From Pseudanabaena sp. (lineage in GTDB: Bacteria > Cyanobacteriota > Cyanobacteriia > Pseudanabaenales > Pseudanabaenaceae): a stretch of DNA of 64,000 nt. This document shows, piece after piece, positions 49,624-57,562 of the stretch. Numbering within the stretch: position 1 is the stretch's first letter; every line of letters begins with the position of its first letter. Position numbers and translations under genes: made by a program. The notes beneath the pieces are model-generated. The model was given only the letters and a program-made list of their open reading frames with translations, did no database searches and was not told where the DNA came from. The DNA is taken from the NCBI GenBank assembly GCA_003249035.1, contig QBMK01000002.1, positions 116,807-180,806 on the forward strand, read 5' to 3'.

Positions 49624-50916
49624 ATGCAGAAATCCCAATTAAAATCTTCATCTCCCAAGCGATCGCTTCGCAAGCATAAAGTCTCTTTCAGTCAAATTCT
49701 GATCATGTCCGTCGAAACCTTGTGGGGTAATAAACTGCGGACTGGTTTAACCATGTTGGGCGTAATTATTGGCATTGCTTCCGTGATTGCCATTACTTCC
49801 ATCGGACAAGGGGTACAGAAACAAACTGAACTCACAATTCAGGAACTTGGAACCAATGTAATGCTAGTTCAAGCAGGAGCAGCTAGAACAGGGGGGATTA
49901 GCCAAGGTCAGGGTTCGGCTAGTACGCTGACATGGGAAGATGCTAAAGCGATCGCCAAGCAAGTCCCCGCCGCCAAATTGGTTACGGCATATTTACAGCG
50001 AGGCTCCATTCAGGTGGTGCGAGGCAATACCAATATCTCTACCATCCTAGTTGGAGCAGATTTGAACCTTCCCCATATCAGAAATATTCAAGTCCAAGAA
50101 GGACTCTATTTTAATCAGTCAGATTTGGATGCTGCTAAACCTGTGGCGTTTCTGGGTTCCGAAGTTCGGGATCAATTATTTAAATCGGGTGAAAAGGTAA
50201 TTGGCGCAGAGTTACGGATCAGGGGCAAACGTTACACCGTAGTCGGAGTTGCCGAATCGAAGGGAACGATGGGTGGACAAAGCATGGACGATGTGATTTA
50301 TATTCCTTTGACCAATATGTCAGCCCAAATTGTCGGCAATAATGCCTTAACGGGTGTGGCAATCAATGGATTTTGGGTAGAAGCTAGCGATCCCGATCAA
50401 CTCAATTCGGCTCAGTTTCAGGTGACAAATATTTTACGGCTGCGACATCGCATTCGTCCGCCTAAGCGTGATGATTTTCAGATTACGAATCTGGTGGATA
50501 TTATTAGCACCTTTAGCACTGTGATGGGTTACTTGACTTTGATGGTGGGAGCTATCGCTGGTATTTCTCTAGTGGTTGGAGGCATTGGCATTGCCAATAT
50601 TATGTTGGTTTCGGTGATGGAACGAACGCGAGAAATCGGGATTCGTAAAGCTGTAGGCGCAACTGGCAGAGATATTTTGAGGCAGTTTTTAACTGAATCG
50701 ATCCTCATCTCCACGATCGGCGGTGTAATTGGCGTAGGGTTTGGCGTGGGATTAGCCTTTGGAGCAGCAACCATATTCAACTTTCCGTTTATTGTACCGT
50801 TGTGGTCAATTGGCACGGGGTTCACCCTCTCATTGATCGTTGGTATTTTGGCAGGTGGAATCCCTGCAAGAAATGCAGCGAAGTTAGACCCGATCGTTGC
50901 CCTTCACAATGAGTAA
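49624..50916 (+). CDS. MacB/FtsX-type ABC transporter permease
   Basis: A 430-residue permease with four membrane helices: first at about 30-55 (GVIIGIASVIAITSIGQGVQ), then a large periplasmic domain (about 60-275), and three helices at the C-terminus (VVGGIGIANIMLVSVMERTR, TIGGVIGVGFGVGLAFGAAT, LIVGILAGGIPARNAAKLDP). ERTREIGIRKAVGA and PARNAAKLDPIVAL are the FtsX/MacB signatures. It works with the adaptor upstream and the ATPase downstream. The start ATG 49624 lies 14 bp after the adaptor stop. Confidence 0.93.
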   Translation: MQKSQLKSSSPKRSLRKHKVSFSQILIMSVETLWGNKLRTGLTMLGVIIGIASVIAITSIGQGVQKQTELTIQELGTNVMLVQAGAARTGGISQGQGSASTLTWEDAKAIAKQVPAAKLVTAYLQRGSIQVVRGNTNISTILVGADLNLPHIRNIQVQEGLYFNQSDLDAAKPVAFLGSEVRDQLFKSGEKVIGAELRIRGKRYTVVGVAESKGTMGGQSMDDVIYIPLTNMSAQIVGNNALTGVAINGFWVEASDPDQLNSAQFQVTNILRLRHRIRPPKRDDFQITNLVDIISTFSTVMGYLTLMVGAIAGISLVVGGIGIANIMLVSVMERTREIGIRKAVGATGRDILRQFLTESILISTIGGVIGVGFGVGLAFGAATIFNFPFIVPLWSIGTGFTLSLIVGILAGGIPARNAAKLDPIVALHNE

Positions 50917-50937
50917 TTACGATAGAAATAAATCACT

Positions 50938-50965
50938 ATGGCAACTATGATATGGCAACTATGAT
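50938..50965 (+). repeat. 14-bp direct duplication over the ATPase start codon
   Basis: ATGGCAACTATGAT occurs twice back to back. The upstream ATG (50938) is out of frame by 14 and would give only eight codons (MATMIWQL) before a stop; the true ATPase start is the second copy at 50952. No clear ribosome site precedes either copy. Confidence 0.9.
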
Positions 50966-51638
50966 CGTGATCGAAGGTATTACCAAGTCCTTTCACTTGG
51001 GAGAACTAGATGTACCAGTGCTTAAAGGTATTAATCTTTCAGTTGAAGATGGCGAGTATGTGGCAATTATGGGAACTTCGGGTTCAGGCAAATCCACGCT
51101 GATGAATATCATTGGCTGTTTGGATCGTCCCACAAGCGGAAGCTATATTTTGGATGGCACAGACCTGACTTCATTAGATGACGATGAACTTGCCGATATC
51201 CGCAATCAGTATATTGGTTTTGTTTTTCAACAATTCAATCTATTGCCAAAGTTGACCGCGCTTGAAAATGTTATGTTACCAATGATTTATGCAGAAGTAT
51301 CGCGATCGGAAAGAGTAAAATCTGCGACTGAAGCACTAGAAAAGATTGGCTTAGGCGATCGCTTAACTAATCGTCCTAGCCAACTTTCGGGAGGACAACA
51401 ACAACGAGTAGCGATCGCCAGAGCGTTAGTTAATCATCCTGCCTTAGTCTTAGCCGATGAACCGACGGGAGCCTTAGATTCTAAAACTTCGCACGAAATC
51501 ATGAATCTGCTAACAGAATTAAATCAACAGGGAACCACGATCGCGCTTGTCACCCATGATGCGGCGGTGGCGGCTCAGACAAAAAGGATAATCCGTATGC
51601 AAGATGGCGTAATTGTAGAGGCGGTAAATAATTTGTAG
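50952..51638 (+). CDS. ABC transporter ATP-binding protein (MacB/LolD-type)
   Basis: A 228-residue cytoplasmic ATPase of the exporter. Walker A GTSGSGKST (about 41-49), Q-loop GFVFQQFNLLPKL (about 91), signature LSGGQQQR (about 145-152), Walker B ALVLADEPTGALD (about 164-176) and the H-loop ALVTHDAAVA (about 200). All catalytic elements are intact. It starts at ATG 50952, within a 14-bp duplication; a third in-frame ATG lies three codons on. The C-terminal 31 codons have a near copy at 54952-55047 after an unrelated gene. The following gene is an AraC regulator 80 bp downstream. Confidence 0.95.
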   Translation: MATMIVIEGITKSFHLGELDVPVLKGINLSVEDGEYVAIMGTSGSGKSTLMNIIGCLDRPTSGSYILDGTDLTSLDDDELADIRNQYIGFVFQQFNLLPKLTALENVMLPMIYAEVSRSERVKSATEALEKIGLGDRLTNRPSQLSGGQQQRVAIARALVNHPALVLADEPTGALDSKTSHEIMNLLTELNQQGTTIALVTHDAAVAAQTKRIIRMQDGVIVEAVNNL

Positions 51639-51718
51639 AAATATGCTGATATTGGCTCAGTTTTTTAGTAGACAATGTATATTAAAGATACCAACCTTAG
51701 CAGCTAAAACCTGATGAA

Positions 51719-52540
51719 ATGAGCTTTCTACAGAAAAGTTGGGATGGCATCACTGTCGATTATGGACAGATGTTTGAGACTGGCGAATTTGATGCAGCGA
51801 TGCCCAAAGAAGGAATTGCGATCGCTTTTGCCCCCCATGAGCAAGTAATCTGGTCAGTTGATGGAGAAAAATCACAGACAACCTCTTTAGCAGCAGGTAC
51901 CGCATTTATCTATGCTTCGCGGCAGTTAGTCTGGCATCGGCGAGATCGCCCTAGTGAGTGGATTCACATCACTTTCGATCCTGAGTTTTTTAGTCGAGTG
52001 TCCCTAGAGATTGGCTTGGCTGAGGATACGCATATTCAACATCAAGCCTTCTTTATCGATCCTACGATTCTTTATGTTGCCCAAATGTTAAGAGCAGAAA
52101 TTCTGAATGAAGGGCTAGGAGGTAATCTGTTTGTAGAGTCTCTCCGTAATTTACTAGCAATTCATCTACTACGTCATCATCGAGTTGTTGAACAATCCAT
52201 AGACTTTAAGGAAACCCGTTTGAGCCTCTCCCAACTTCATCAAGTGAAAGAATATATTGAAGAACATTTATCCGAAGAATTAAGTATCGCAAACCTAGCC
52301 TCAGTAGCCTTAATGAGCGAATTTCACTTTGCGCGAATCTTTAAAGCTACCACAGGTGAGTCCCCTCATCGCTATGTAATTCAAAGACGGATCGAACGCG
52401 CCAAAGTTTTACTTTCAATTACACCGTTAGCGATCGCCGAAATTGCCTATCGAGTCGGAATTAGTAATCAAAGCCATTTTACCGCGCAGTTTCGCAAATT
52501 TGTAGGTACAACTCCCAAACAATACCGAGATTCAGCATAG
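51719..52540 (+). CDS. AraC-family transcriptional regulator
   Basis: A 273-residue regulator. The N-terminal half (about 1-150) is a cupin-like sensor (AIAFAPHEQVIWSVDGEKSQ, GTAFIYASRQLVWHRRD), and the C-terminal half carries the two AraC helix-turn-helix motifs: EEHLSEELSIANLASVALMS (about 179-198) and LAIAEIAYRVGISNQSHFTA followed by QFRKFVGTTPKQYR. No effector ligand can be read. It is encoded between the exporter and a hydrolase/reductase pair, all on the plus strand, so those are possible targets. ATG 51719. Confidence 0.92.
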   Translation: MSFLQKSWDGITVDYGQMFETGEFDAAMPKEGIAIAFAPHEQVIWSVDGEKSQTTSLAAGTAFIYASRQLVWHRRDRPSEWIHITFDPEFFSRVSLEIGLAEDTHIQHQAFFIDPTILYVAQMLRAEILNEGLGGNLFVESLRNLLAIHLLRHHRVVEQSIDFKETRLSLSQLHQVKEYIEEHLSEELSIANLASVALMSEFHFARIFKATTGESPHRYVIQRRIERAKVLLSITPLAIAEIAYRVGISNQSHFTAQFRKFVGTTPKQYRDSA

Positions 52541-52644
52541 CAAGATTACAACAAAACACCGCAAGAATCGGGCGTGACTATTATTTTGATTTTCTCTAAA
52601 GTAGATGCATCAAGAAGGTTACAGCTTTTTAGAGGAATATCACC

Positions 52645-53679
52645 ATGAAACTTACTCAGTCTTTTGTCTCGTTATTTGCCTTATCACTCGTTCTCTTCAA
52701 CGGTTCTTCTGTAGCTCAGGCATCTGGATTAAAGTCTTCAATTCCTATAGACTCGATCACTATGCAAGCAACAAACTTCAAATCTGGTGCAAATCGGGTA
52801 ACTTTTGAAAGTGAAGGAGAGAAAATGGTAGGTGTTCTCTACTTACCCAAATCCTATAAATCTGGTGATAAACTACCTACTGTAATTGTAACTGGCGCAT
52901 GGATGACAATTAAAGAGCAAATGCCCAGCATTTATGCTCAGAAACTAGCCGATCGCGGTTATGCTGCTTTTGCCTTCGATTTTCGGACTTGGGGTGAAAG
53001 TGGTGGAAAGTTGAGAGATTTTGAGTCTCCATCCGCCAAAATAGCGGACATCAAAAATGCAGTGTCTTTTTTACAAACAGTAGATGCAGTCGATCCATAT
53101 CGAATTGCAGGTTTGGGAATCTGTGCCAGTGCTGGCTACATGGTAGTTGCAGCAGCAGAGGACTCACGGATCAAATCTTTAGTTACAGTTGCGCCTTGGA
53201 TTCACGACCCACAGATTGTCGAAGCTGTGTATGGAGGTAAAGCAACCGTGCAAAAACTGATTACCACTGGAAAAACGGCGAAAGAAAAGTTCAAGCAAAC
53301 TGACAAAGCTGATTATGTGTTGGCAACTAGTAAAACCGATAAAACTGCCGTAATGTTTGGCGATATTGATTATTATCAGAATCCTAAGCGAGGAGCAATT
53401 CCGCAGTGGTCGAATCAGTTTGCCCTTGCATCTTGGTCAGAGTGGCTGACTTTCAACCCGATGCCTGTTGCCAAGCAGATTAAAGTTCCTACGCTATTTA
53501 TCCATAGTGAAAAGGCGGCAATCCCCGATGGTGCGAGACAATTTTTTGCAGCAATTCCAATTAAGAATAAGCAGATAAATTGGCTGAGCGATCGCTCTCA
53601 GTTTGATTTTTACGATCAAGAAGCCACCGTAAATCAGTCTGTTTCTTTGATTGCTGATCGCTTGAAAACAACCCTCTAA
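52645..53679 (+). CDS. Secreted alpha/beta hydrolase (dienelactone-hydrolase-like)
   Basis: A 344-residue exported alpha/beta hydrolase. The signal peptide is MKLTQSFVSLFALSLVLFNG to about residue 27, cleaved near AQASG. The fold is shown by VIVTGAWMTIKEQM (about 92), the cap-associated AAFAFDFRTWGESGGK and the nucleophile region GLGICASAGYMVVAAA (about 152-168), where the nucleophile is at or near Cys/Ser in GICASAG; the Asp and His candidates are less clear. AGAGGA precedes ATG 52645 by 9 bases. The nucleophile elbow departs from the usual GxSxG, resembling the G-x-C/S-x-S of the dienelactone-hydrolase and YcjY groups. Confidence 0.8.
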   Translation: MKLTQSFVSLFALSLVLFNGSSVAQASGLKSSIPIDSITMQATNFKSGANRVTFESEGEKMVGVLYLPKSYKSGDKLPTVIVTGAWMTIKEQMPSIYAQKLADRGYAAFAFDFRTWGESGGKLRDFESPSAKIADIKNAVSFLQTVDAVDPYRIAGLGICASAGYMVVAAAEDSRIKSLVTVAPWIHDPQIVEAVYGGKATVQKLITTGKTAKEKFKQTDKADYVLATSKTDKTAVMFGDIDYYQNPKRGAIPQWSNQFALASWSEWLTFNPMPVAKQIKVPTLFIHSEKAAIPDGARQFFAAIPIKNKQINWLSDRSQFDFYDQEATVNQSVSLIADRLKTTL

Positions 53680-53704
53680 AAATTTCATTTTCTCTTCTGA
53701 TACA

Positions 53705-53752
53705 AATGGCAGATTTGCAGGAAAAGTTATTCTAATCACGGGAGCCACTTAG
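53705..53752 (+). pseudogene. N-terminal relic of an SDR oxidoreductase
   Basis: Codons in one plus frame read NGRFAGKVILITGAT and then a TAG stop. The GKVxLITGAT pattern is the first beta-strand and start of the glycine-rich NAD(P)-binding loop of classical SDRs. The TGxxxGxG loop is cut after the first Gly. No upstream start or downstream SDR sequence remains in the 148-bp gap. Confidence 0.45.
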
Positions 53753-53827
53753 TGTCGATGACGGTGCTTTCCCAAAATAGAAATCTCAACATTTACTTAA
53801 TAATCAATTATCAAAAGGAATAAAATC

Positions 53828-54940
53828 ATGCCTCTTAATATTTACTACACACTTGGCAAATCAGGTTTACGGGTAAGTCGCTTAGCTCTTGGAGCAATGA
53901 CCTTTGGGACAGACTGGGGTTGGGGAGCCGATGAAGATACAGCCCGTCAGCTATTTAATACCTACACTGAGGCAGGCGGAAATTTTGTCGATACAGCTGA
54001 TCTTTATACAAATGGAACCAGCGAATCTTGGTTAGGTAAGTTCATTAGTGAAAGAAATCTGCGCGATCGCATGGTCATTGCCACTAAGTTTACTTATAAC
54101 GCCGAACTCGGAAACCCTAACGCTGGCGGGAATGGACGCAAAAATATCCTAAGGGCTGTGGAAGGTTCTCTGAAACGGCTGGGAACAGATTACATCGATC
54201 TTTACATTCTCCATACTTGGGACAAAATTACCCCTGTTGAAGAAGTGATGCGAACCATGGACGATCTTGTGCGATCGGGAAAGGTGCGCCATGTTGGTTT
54301 GAGCGATACCCCAGCTTGGTATGCTGCTCGCGCTCAAACTTTAGCAGAATGGCGAGGGTATGACCCTCTTTGCACATTGCAATTGGAATATTCGTTGGTG
54401 GAGAGAAATATTGAGCATGAGTTTGTGCCTCTAGGTACGGAATTAGGTATGGGCATCATGGTGTGGAGTCCTCTTGCCAGTGGTTTATTAAGTGGCAAGT
54501 ACAAGCCGAGCGAAAGCGGCTTTATTGGTGAAGGAAGATTAGAAACCACCAAAGGAATTGCTAATCCAGCATTTCAAAAGTTCAGCGATCGCAACTGGCG
54601 AATTATGTCTGAACTGGAGCAAGTAGCCAAAGAACTCGATCGCAGCATGGCACAGGTAGCTTTAAACTGGACAGTCAATCGCCCAGGGATTGGTTCAGTA
54701 GTAATCGGAGCAACAAAACTTTCGCAATTACAAGATAATCTTAAATCACTAGATTTTGAGATTCCACAATCATTAGCGAATCGATTGGAAACTGTTAGTC
54801 GCCCAGAAGTGCATTTTCCTTACAGTTTCTTTGGCTCAGAAATTCAGGGCATGATTCACGGTGGGGTTACTGTAGGTAAAAAACCTGATCGGTATGAGGA
54901 TAAAGTTGTAATTCAGTCCGCAGGAGCAGGAGTGATTTAG
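53828..54940 (+). CDS. Aldo/keto reductase
   Basis: NADPH-dependent aldo/keto reductase of 370 residues, cytoplasmic. The tetrad is visible: Asp in VDTADLYTNG (about 55, with the Tyr in DLYTNG), Lys in VIATKFTYN (about 86) and His in YILHTWDKI (about 130). Barrel strands end with IGSVVIGATKLSQLQDNL, the NADP-binding loop. The extended ending is typical of the YajO/AKR_Tas group. ATG 53828 is preceded by AAAGGA with a normal spacing. An ABC-ATPase relic begins 12 bp after the stop. Confidence 0.93.
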   Translation: MPLNIYYTLGKSGLRVSRLALGAMTFGTDWGWGADEDTARQLFNTYTEAGGNFVDTADLYTNGTSESWLGKFISERNLRDRMVIATKFTYNAELGNPNAGGNGRKNILRAVEGSLKRLGTDYIDLYILHTWDKITPVEEVMRTMDDLVRSGKVRHVGLSDTPAWYAARAQTLAEWRGYDPLCTLQLEYSLVERNIEHEFVPLGTELGMGIMVWSPLASGLLSGKYKPSESGFIGEGRLETTKGIANPAFQKFSDRNWRIMSELEQVAKELDRSMAQVALNWTVNRPGIGSVVIGATKLSQLQDNLKSLDFEIPQSLANRLETVSRPEVHFPYSFFGSEIQGMIHGGVTVGKKPDRYEDKVVIQSAGAGVI

Positions 54941-54951
54941 CTAAAAAGGAG

Positions 54952-55047
54952 ATCGCGCTTGTCACCCATGATGCATCGGTTGCAGCGCAAACAAAGCGAA
55001 TAATTAATATGCAGGATGGCGTAATTGTGGAGACAGCGAAAGTCTAA
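54952..55047 (+). pseudogene. 3' relic of an ABC ATPase gene
   Basis: 32 codons including the stop, reading IALVTHDASVAAQTKRIINM then QDGVIVETAKV. This is a near copy of the C-terminus of the exporter ATPase (51538-51638), including the H-loop His. It starts abruptly after the aldo/keto reductase stop. It was either duplicated from the exporter gene or left over from a second exporter operon. Confidence 0.85.
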
Positions 55048-55097
55048 AAGTGCTGGCGCCGGTGCGAAACGCCGTCCGACCACTTTTAAGCTTTCGC
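55036..55097. repeat. Imperfect inverted repeat over the relic's stop
   Basis: GCGAAAG-TC-TAAAAGTG pairs with CACTTTTA-AG-CTTTCGC. The centre is G/C-rich (CTGGCGCCGG), with partial pairing. It covers the end of the ABC relic. No gene is seen between it and 55243. Confidence 0.6.
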
Positions 55098-55242
55098 GAT
55101 CGCTCAATTACGTTTTAAGTCGTAATCAATCAAATCATCCAAGAAATCAAACGCTTATCTATCAAAGTAATTACAGGAAATACTTCCCAATTGTTTTGGG
55201 ATTCTCCGTAATCTACAAGCGATAATATCTAGGAATTTACAG

Positions 55243-55821
55243 ATGAAAAAATTGTTGAAAGTTTCAGCGATCGCCGCTATTTTGTTGACTGGAACCACCA
55301 ATCAAGCAGTAGCCCAAAATATAGTCACAATAAGAGGTGCAGGTTATGGAGGCACTGGATGTCCAAATAATTCGGCAAGCGTCACTGTCAGCCCTGACGG
55401 TCAAGTTTTGACGATATTATTTGATAAATATTCTGCTGATGCTCAGAATGCTGCTACTCGAAGATTAAGCTGCAATCTGAGCATTCCAATTTTTGTACCT
55501 AATGGCTTCCAGATTTCTCTTTACGATGCTGACTATCGAGGCTACGTTGCACCTCAAACAAGTGGCACATTGCGATCTGAATATTTCTTTGCTGGCGGTC
55601 GTGGGCCAATATTTCAAGAAACATTTTATGGTGAAACTTCCTATGACAAGCGCGACAGTTTAGCAACTGTGGCTAATGTTTGGTCTAGCTGTGGAGCTAG
55701 CGTTAATATGCGAGTGAATACATCTATGGTCGCGAATGGCGCTGGAGTGGCTACCGGTGACTCTTTCGATCTTACTCACCGAGGCATGGTCTATCACATC
55801 AAATATCGTACTTGTCGGTAA
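55243..55821 (+). CDS. DUF4360 secreted protein
   Basis: A 192-residue exported protein. The signal peptide is LLKVSAIAAILLTGTTNQAV (about 3-22), with cleavage near AQN. The mature part contains the DUF4360 core GYGGTGCPNNSASVTVSPDG followed by ILFDKYSAD, and later LSCNLSIPIFVPNGFQISLY and SSCGASVNMRVN. Four cysteines are visible, consistent with disulphides. Function is not established for the family. ATG 55243; it ends before a 25-bp hairpin. Confidence 0.88.
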   Translation: MKKLLKVSAIAAILLTGTTNQAVAQNIVTIRGAGYGGTGCPNNSASVTVSPDGQVLTILFDKYSADAQNAATRRLSCNLSIPIFVPNGFQISLYDADYRGYVAPQTSGTLRSEYFFAGGRGPIFQETFYGETSYDKRDSLATVANVWSSCGASVNMRVNTSMVANGAGVATGDSFDLTHRGMVYHIKYRTCR

Positions 55822-55843
55822 TTTATAAACTCAAAAAATTTGA

Positions 55844-55898
55844 ACTCCCACAATTCGTAGTGCGTGGCTTTTTGCCACACACTACGAATTGTGGGAGT
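55844..55898. repeat. 25-bp hairpin with one mismatch, GC-TTTTT-GC tip
   Basis: Arm ACTCCCACAATTCGTAGTG continues as CGTGGC; the opposite arm (55874-55898) is the complement except for one position. It lies 23 bp after the DUF4360 stop and is probably its terminator, although no T-run follows. Confidence 0.85.
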
Positions 55899-55933
55899 AA
55901 CTGAAAATCTTATAGAACCTTCCAATCTGCATT

Positions 55934-57487
55934 ATGAAAACTGATTACTTGATCGTTGGTAGTGGTTTATCAGCCTTGACATTTGGTGCTTTGATAGCAC
56001 ACTCAGGCAAAACTGTCCAAATCCTTGAAGCTCATGAGCATTCTGGTGGGTTTGGACATACATTTACGATGGCAAAAAAATATAAGTTTAATGCCCAATT
56101 TCACTATGTCTGGGACTGTGGCGAAGGACAAACAGTGAATCGAGTGCTAAAGAAATTAGGGTTGGAGAAAGAAGTTACTTTTGAAAACTATGATCCTCAA
56201 GGATTTGACCATATGCGAATGCCAGAATATGCAATCGATATTCCATCAGATCCAGAGGAACTAATTCAGCGCTTATCTGCTCTATTTCCAGAATCTGGCG
56301 ATCGCCTCCGCCAATTTGTAAACTCAGTAGAACAGACTGGACAAGGCTTAAAAAAATTATCTCCACCTGTTGATCCAGTAGAATTACTAAAACATCCTAT
56401 TGAAGTATTCTCTACTGTGCAATATCTCAATAGCACGCTGCAAGATGTATTTGATAAGTTTCAACTTCCCCAAGCCGCTCAAACCTTATTAGCGCTGCAA
56501 TGGTTGGATTTTTTATTGCCACCCAATCAACTCTCTTTCTATGCATGGGTGGCGTTATTTCGAGGCTACCAAGCAGGAGCCTACTACCCAACGCAGCATT
56601 TTGAGCATGTGATTAACTCATTGGTTAAGGTGATTGAATCTAACGGAGGGCAAATACTACTAAATCATGAAGTTACAAACTTTAGAGTTACAGATAAAAC
56701 TGTGACAGGAGTTCAGGCGATGAATCTTCTGAACCATCAAACCGAAGAGTTTGTCGGCGACACTGTGATTTGCAATATTGATCCCCAAAAAGCCGCCAAG
56801 ATGATTGGCGAGTCACAATTTTCTAAAAAAGTGCGCCGAAAACTCGACTATGAATATTCGGTATCTAACTACATGGCTTATTGTGTTGTTAAAGATATTG
56901 ACTTACGAGACTATGGCTTTGGGAAATGGAATCTCTTTCATACAGGGCATCAAAATCTCAATGAAGCTTTTACCCAAATGTACGATCGCCATGATTTTTC
57001 TAATCCCAGTTTTGCGATCACTACTCCCACTTTACTTACAGAATCAAGCTCAGACTGCCCAGAAGACAGTCAGATTGTGGAATTTCTTACTGTGGCAAAT
57101 TATGGCTACTTCAAGCAATTAAGGGAGCATGATTACCAAGCTTATAAACTCAAAAAACAGGAAATTTTCGACTCTATGCTTGATGTAGTCGAAGACAAAT
57201 ATGTACCGAACTTTAGAAAGCATCTGGTTTTTCATATTACGGGCAGCCCCACGACCAATGAGAGGTTTTGCTGGTGTCCCAATGGTAATTCCTATGGTTC
57301 TAGTTTGACACCTCGCAATATGGGGCTAGGGCGACTAAATCATGAAACTTCGCTCAATCATTTCTATTTCTGTAATGCTTCGTCTGGCTACCCTGGTTTT
57401 GCTCCTACGATTTGGACAGGCGCATTGCTGTATCAAAGATTATCGGGTGATGTGATTTTAGGCGATCGGCCAAATCCCAAAACTTAG
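55934..57487 (+). CDS. FAD-dependent oxidoreductase, phytoene-desaturase/CrtISO-like
   Basis: A 517-residue flavoprotein of the carotenoid-isomerase/desaturase-related amine-oxidase fold. The N-terminal dinucleotide-binding motif is DYLIVGSGLSALTFGALIAH (GSGLSA at about 8-13, followed by ILEAHEHSGG). A C-terminal FAD-binding element is seen in LNHFYFCNASSGYPGFAPTI. No cyanobacterial carotenoid gene lies nearby, so the substrate is not assigned. ATG 55934. Its last codons (NPKT) are in the left arm of a 24-bp hairpin. It is followed by another FAD oxidoreductase 75 bp downstream. Confidence 0.85.
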   Translation: MKTDYLIVGSGLSALTFGALIAHSGKTVQILEAHEHSGGFGHTFTMAKKYKFNAQFHYVWDCGEGQTVNRVLKKLGLEKEVTFENYDPQGFDHMRMPEYAIDIPSDPEELIQRLSALFPESGDRLRQFVNSVEQTGQGLKKLSPPVDPVELLKHPIEVFSTVQYLNSTLQDVFDKFQLPQAAQTLLALQWLDFLLPPNQLSFYAWVALFRGYQAGAYYPTQHFEHVINSLVKVIESNGGQILLNHEVTNFRVTDKTVTGVQAMNLLNHQTEEFVGDTVICNIDPQKAAKMIGESQFSKKVRRKLDYEYSVSNYMAYCVVKDIDLRDYGFGKWNLFHTGHQNLNEAFTQMYDRHDFSNPSFAITTPTLLTESSSDCPEDSQIVEFLTVANYGYFKQLREHDYQAYKLKKQEIFDSMLDVVEDKYVPNFRKHLVFHITGSPTTNERFCWCPNGNSYGSSLTPRNMGLGRLNHETSLNHFYFCNASSGYPGFAPTIWTGALLYQRLSGDVILGDRPNPKT

Positions 57488-57526
57488 TAAAAATATTGCT
57501 TTGCAATATTTTTACTAAGTTTTGGG
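57476..57526. repeat. Perfect 24-bp hairpin with GC-TTT-GC tip over stop codon
   Basis: Arm CCCAAAACTTAGTAAAAATA ends TTGC; the loop is TTT and the complement is exact (57476-57499 / 57503-57526). The stop codon (57485-57487) of the preceding gene is inside the left arm. Confidence 0.92.
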
Positions 57527-57562
57527 ATTCGCTATCTATATTTATTAACGGAGAATCCTATT

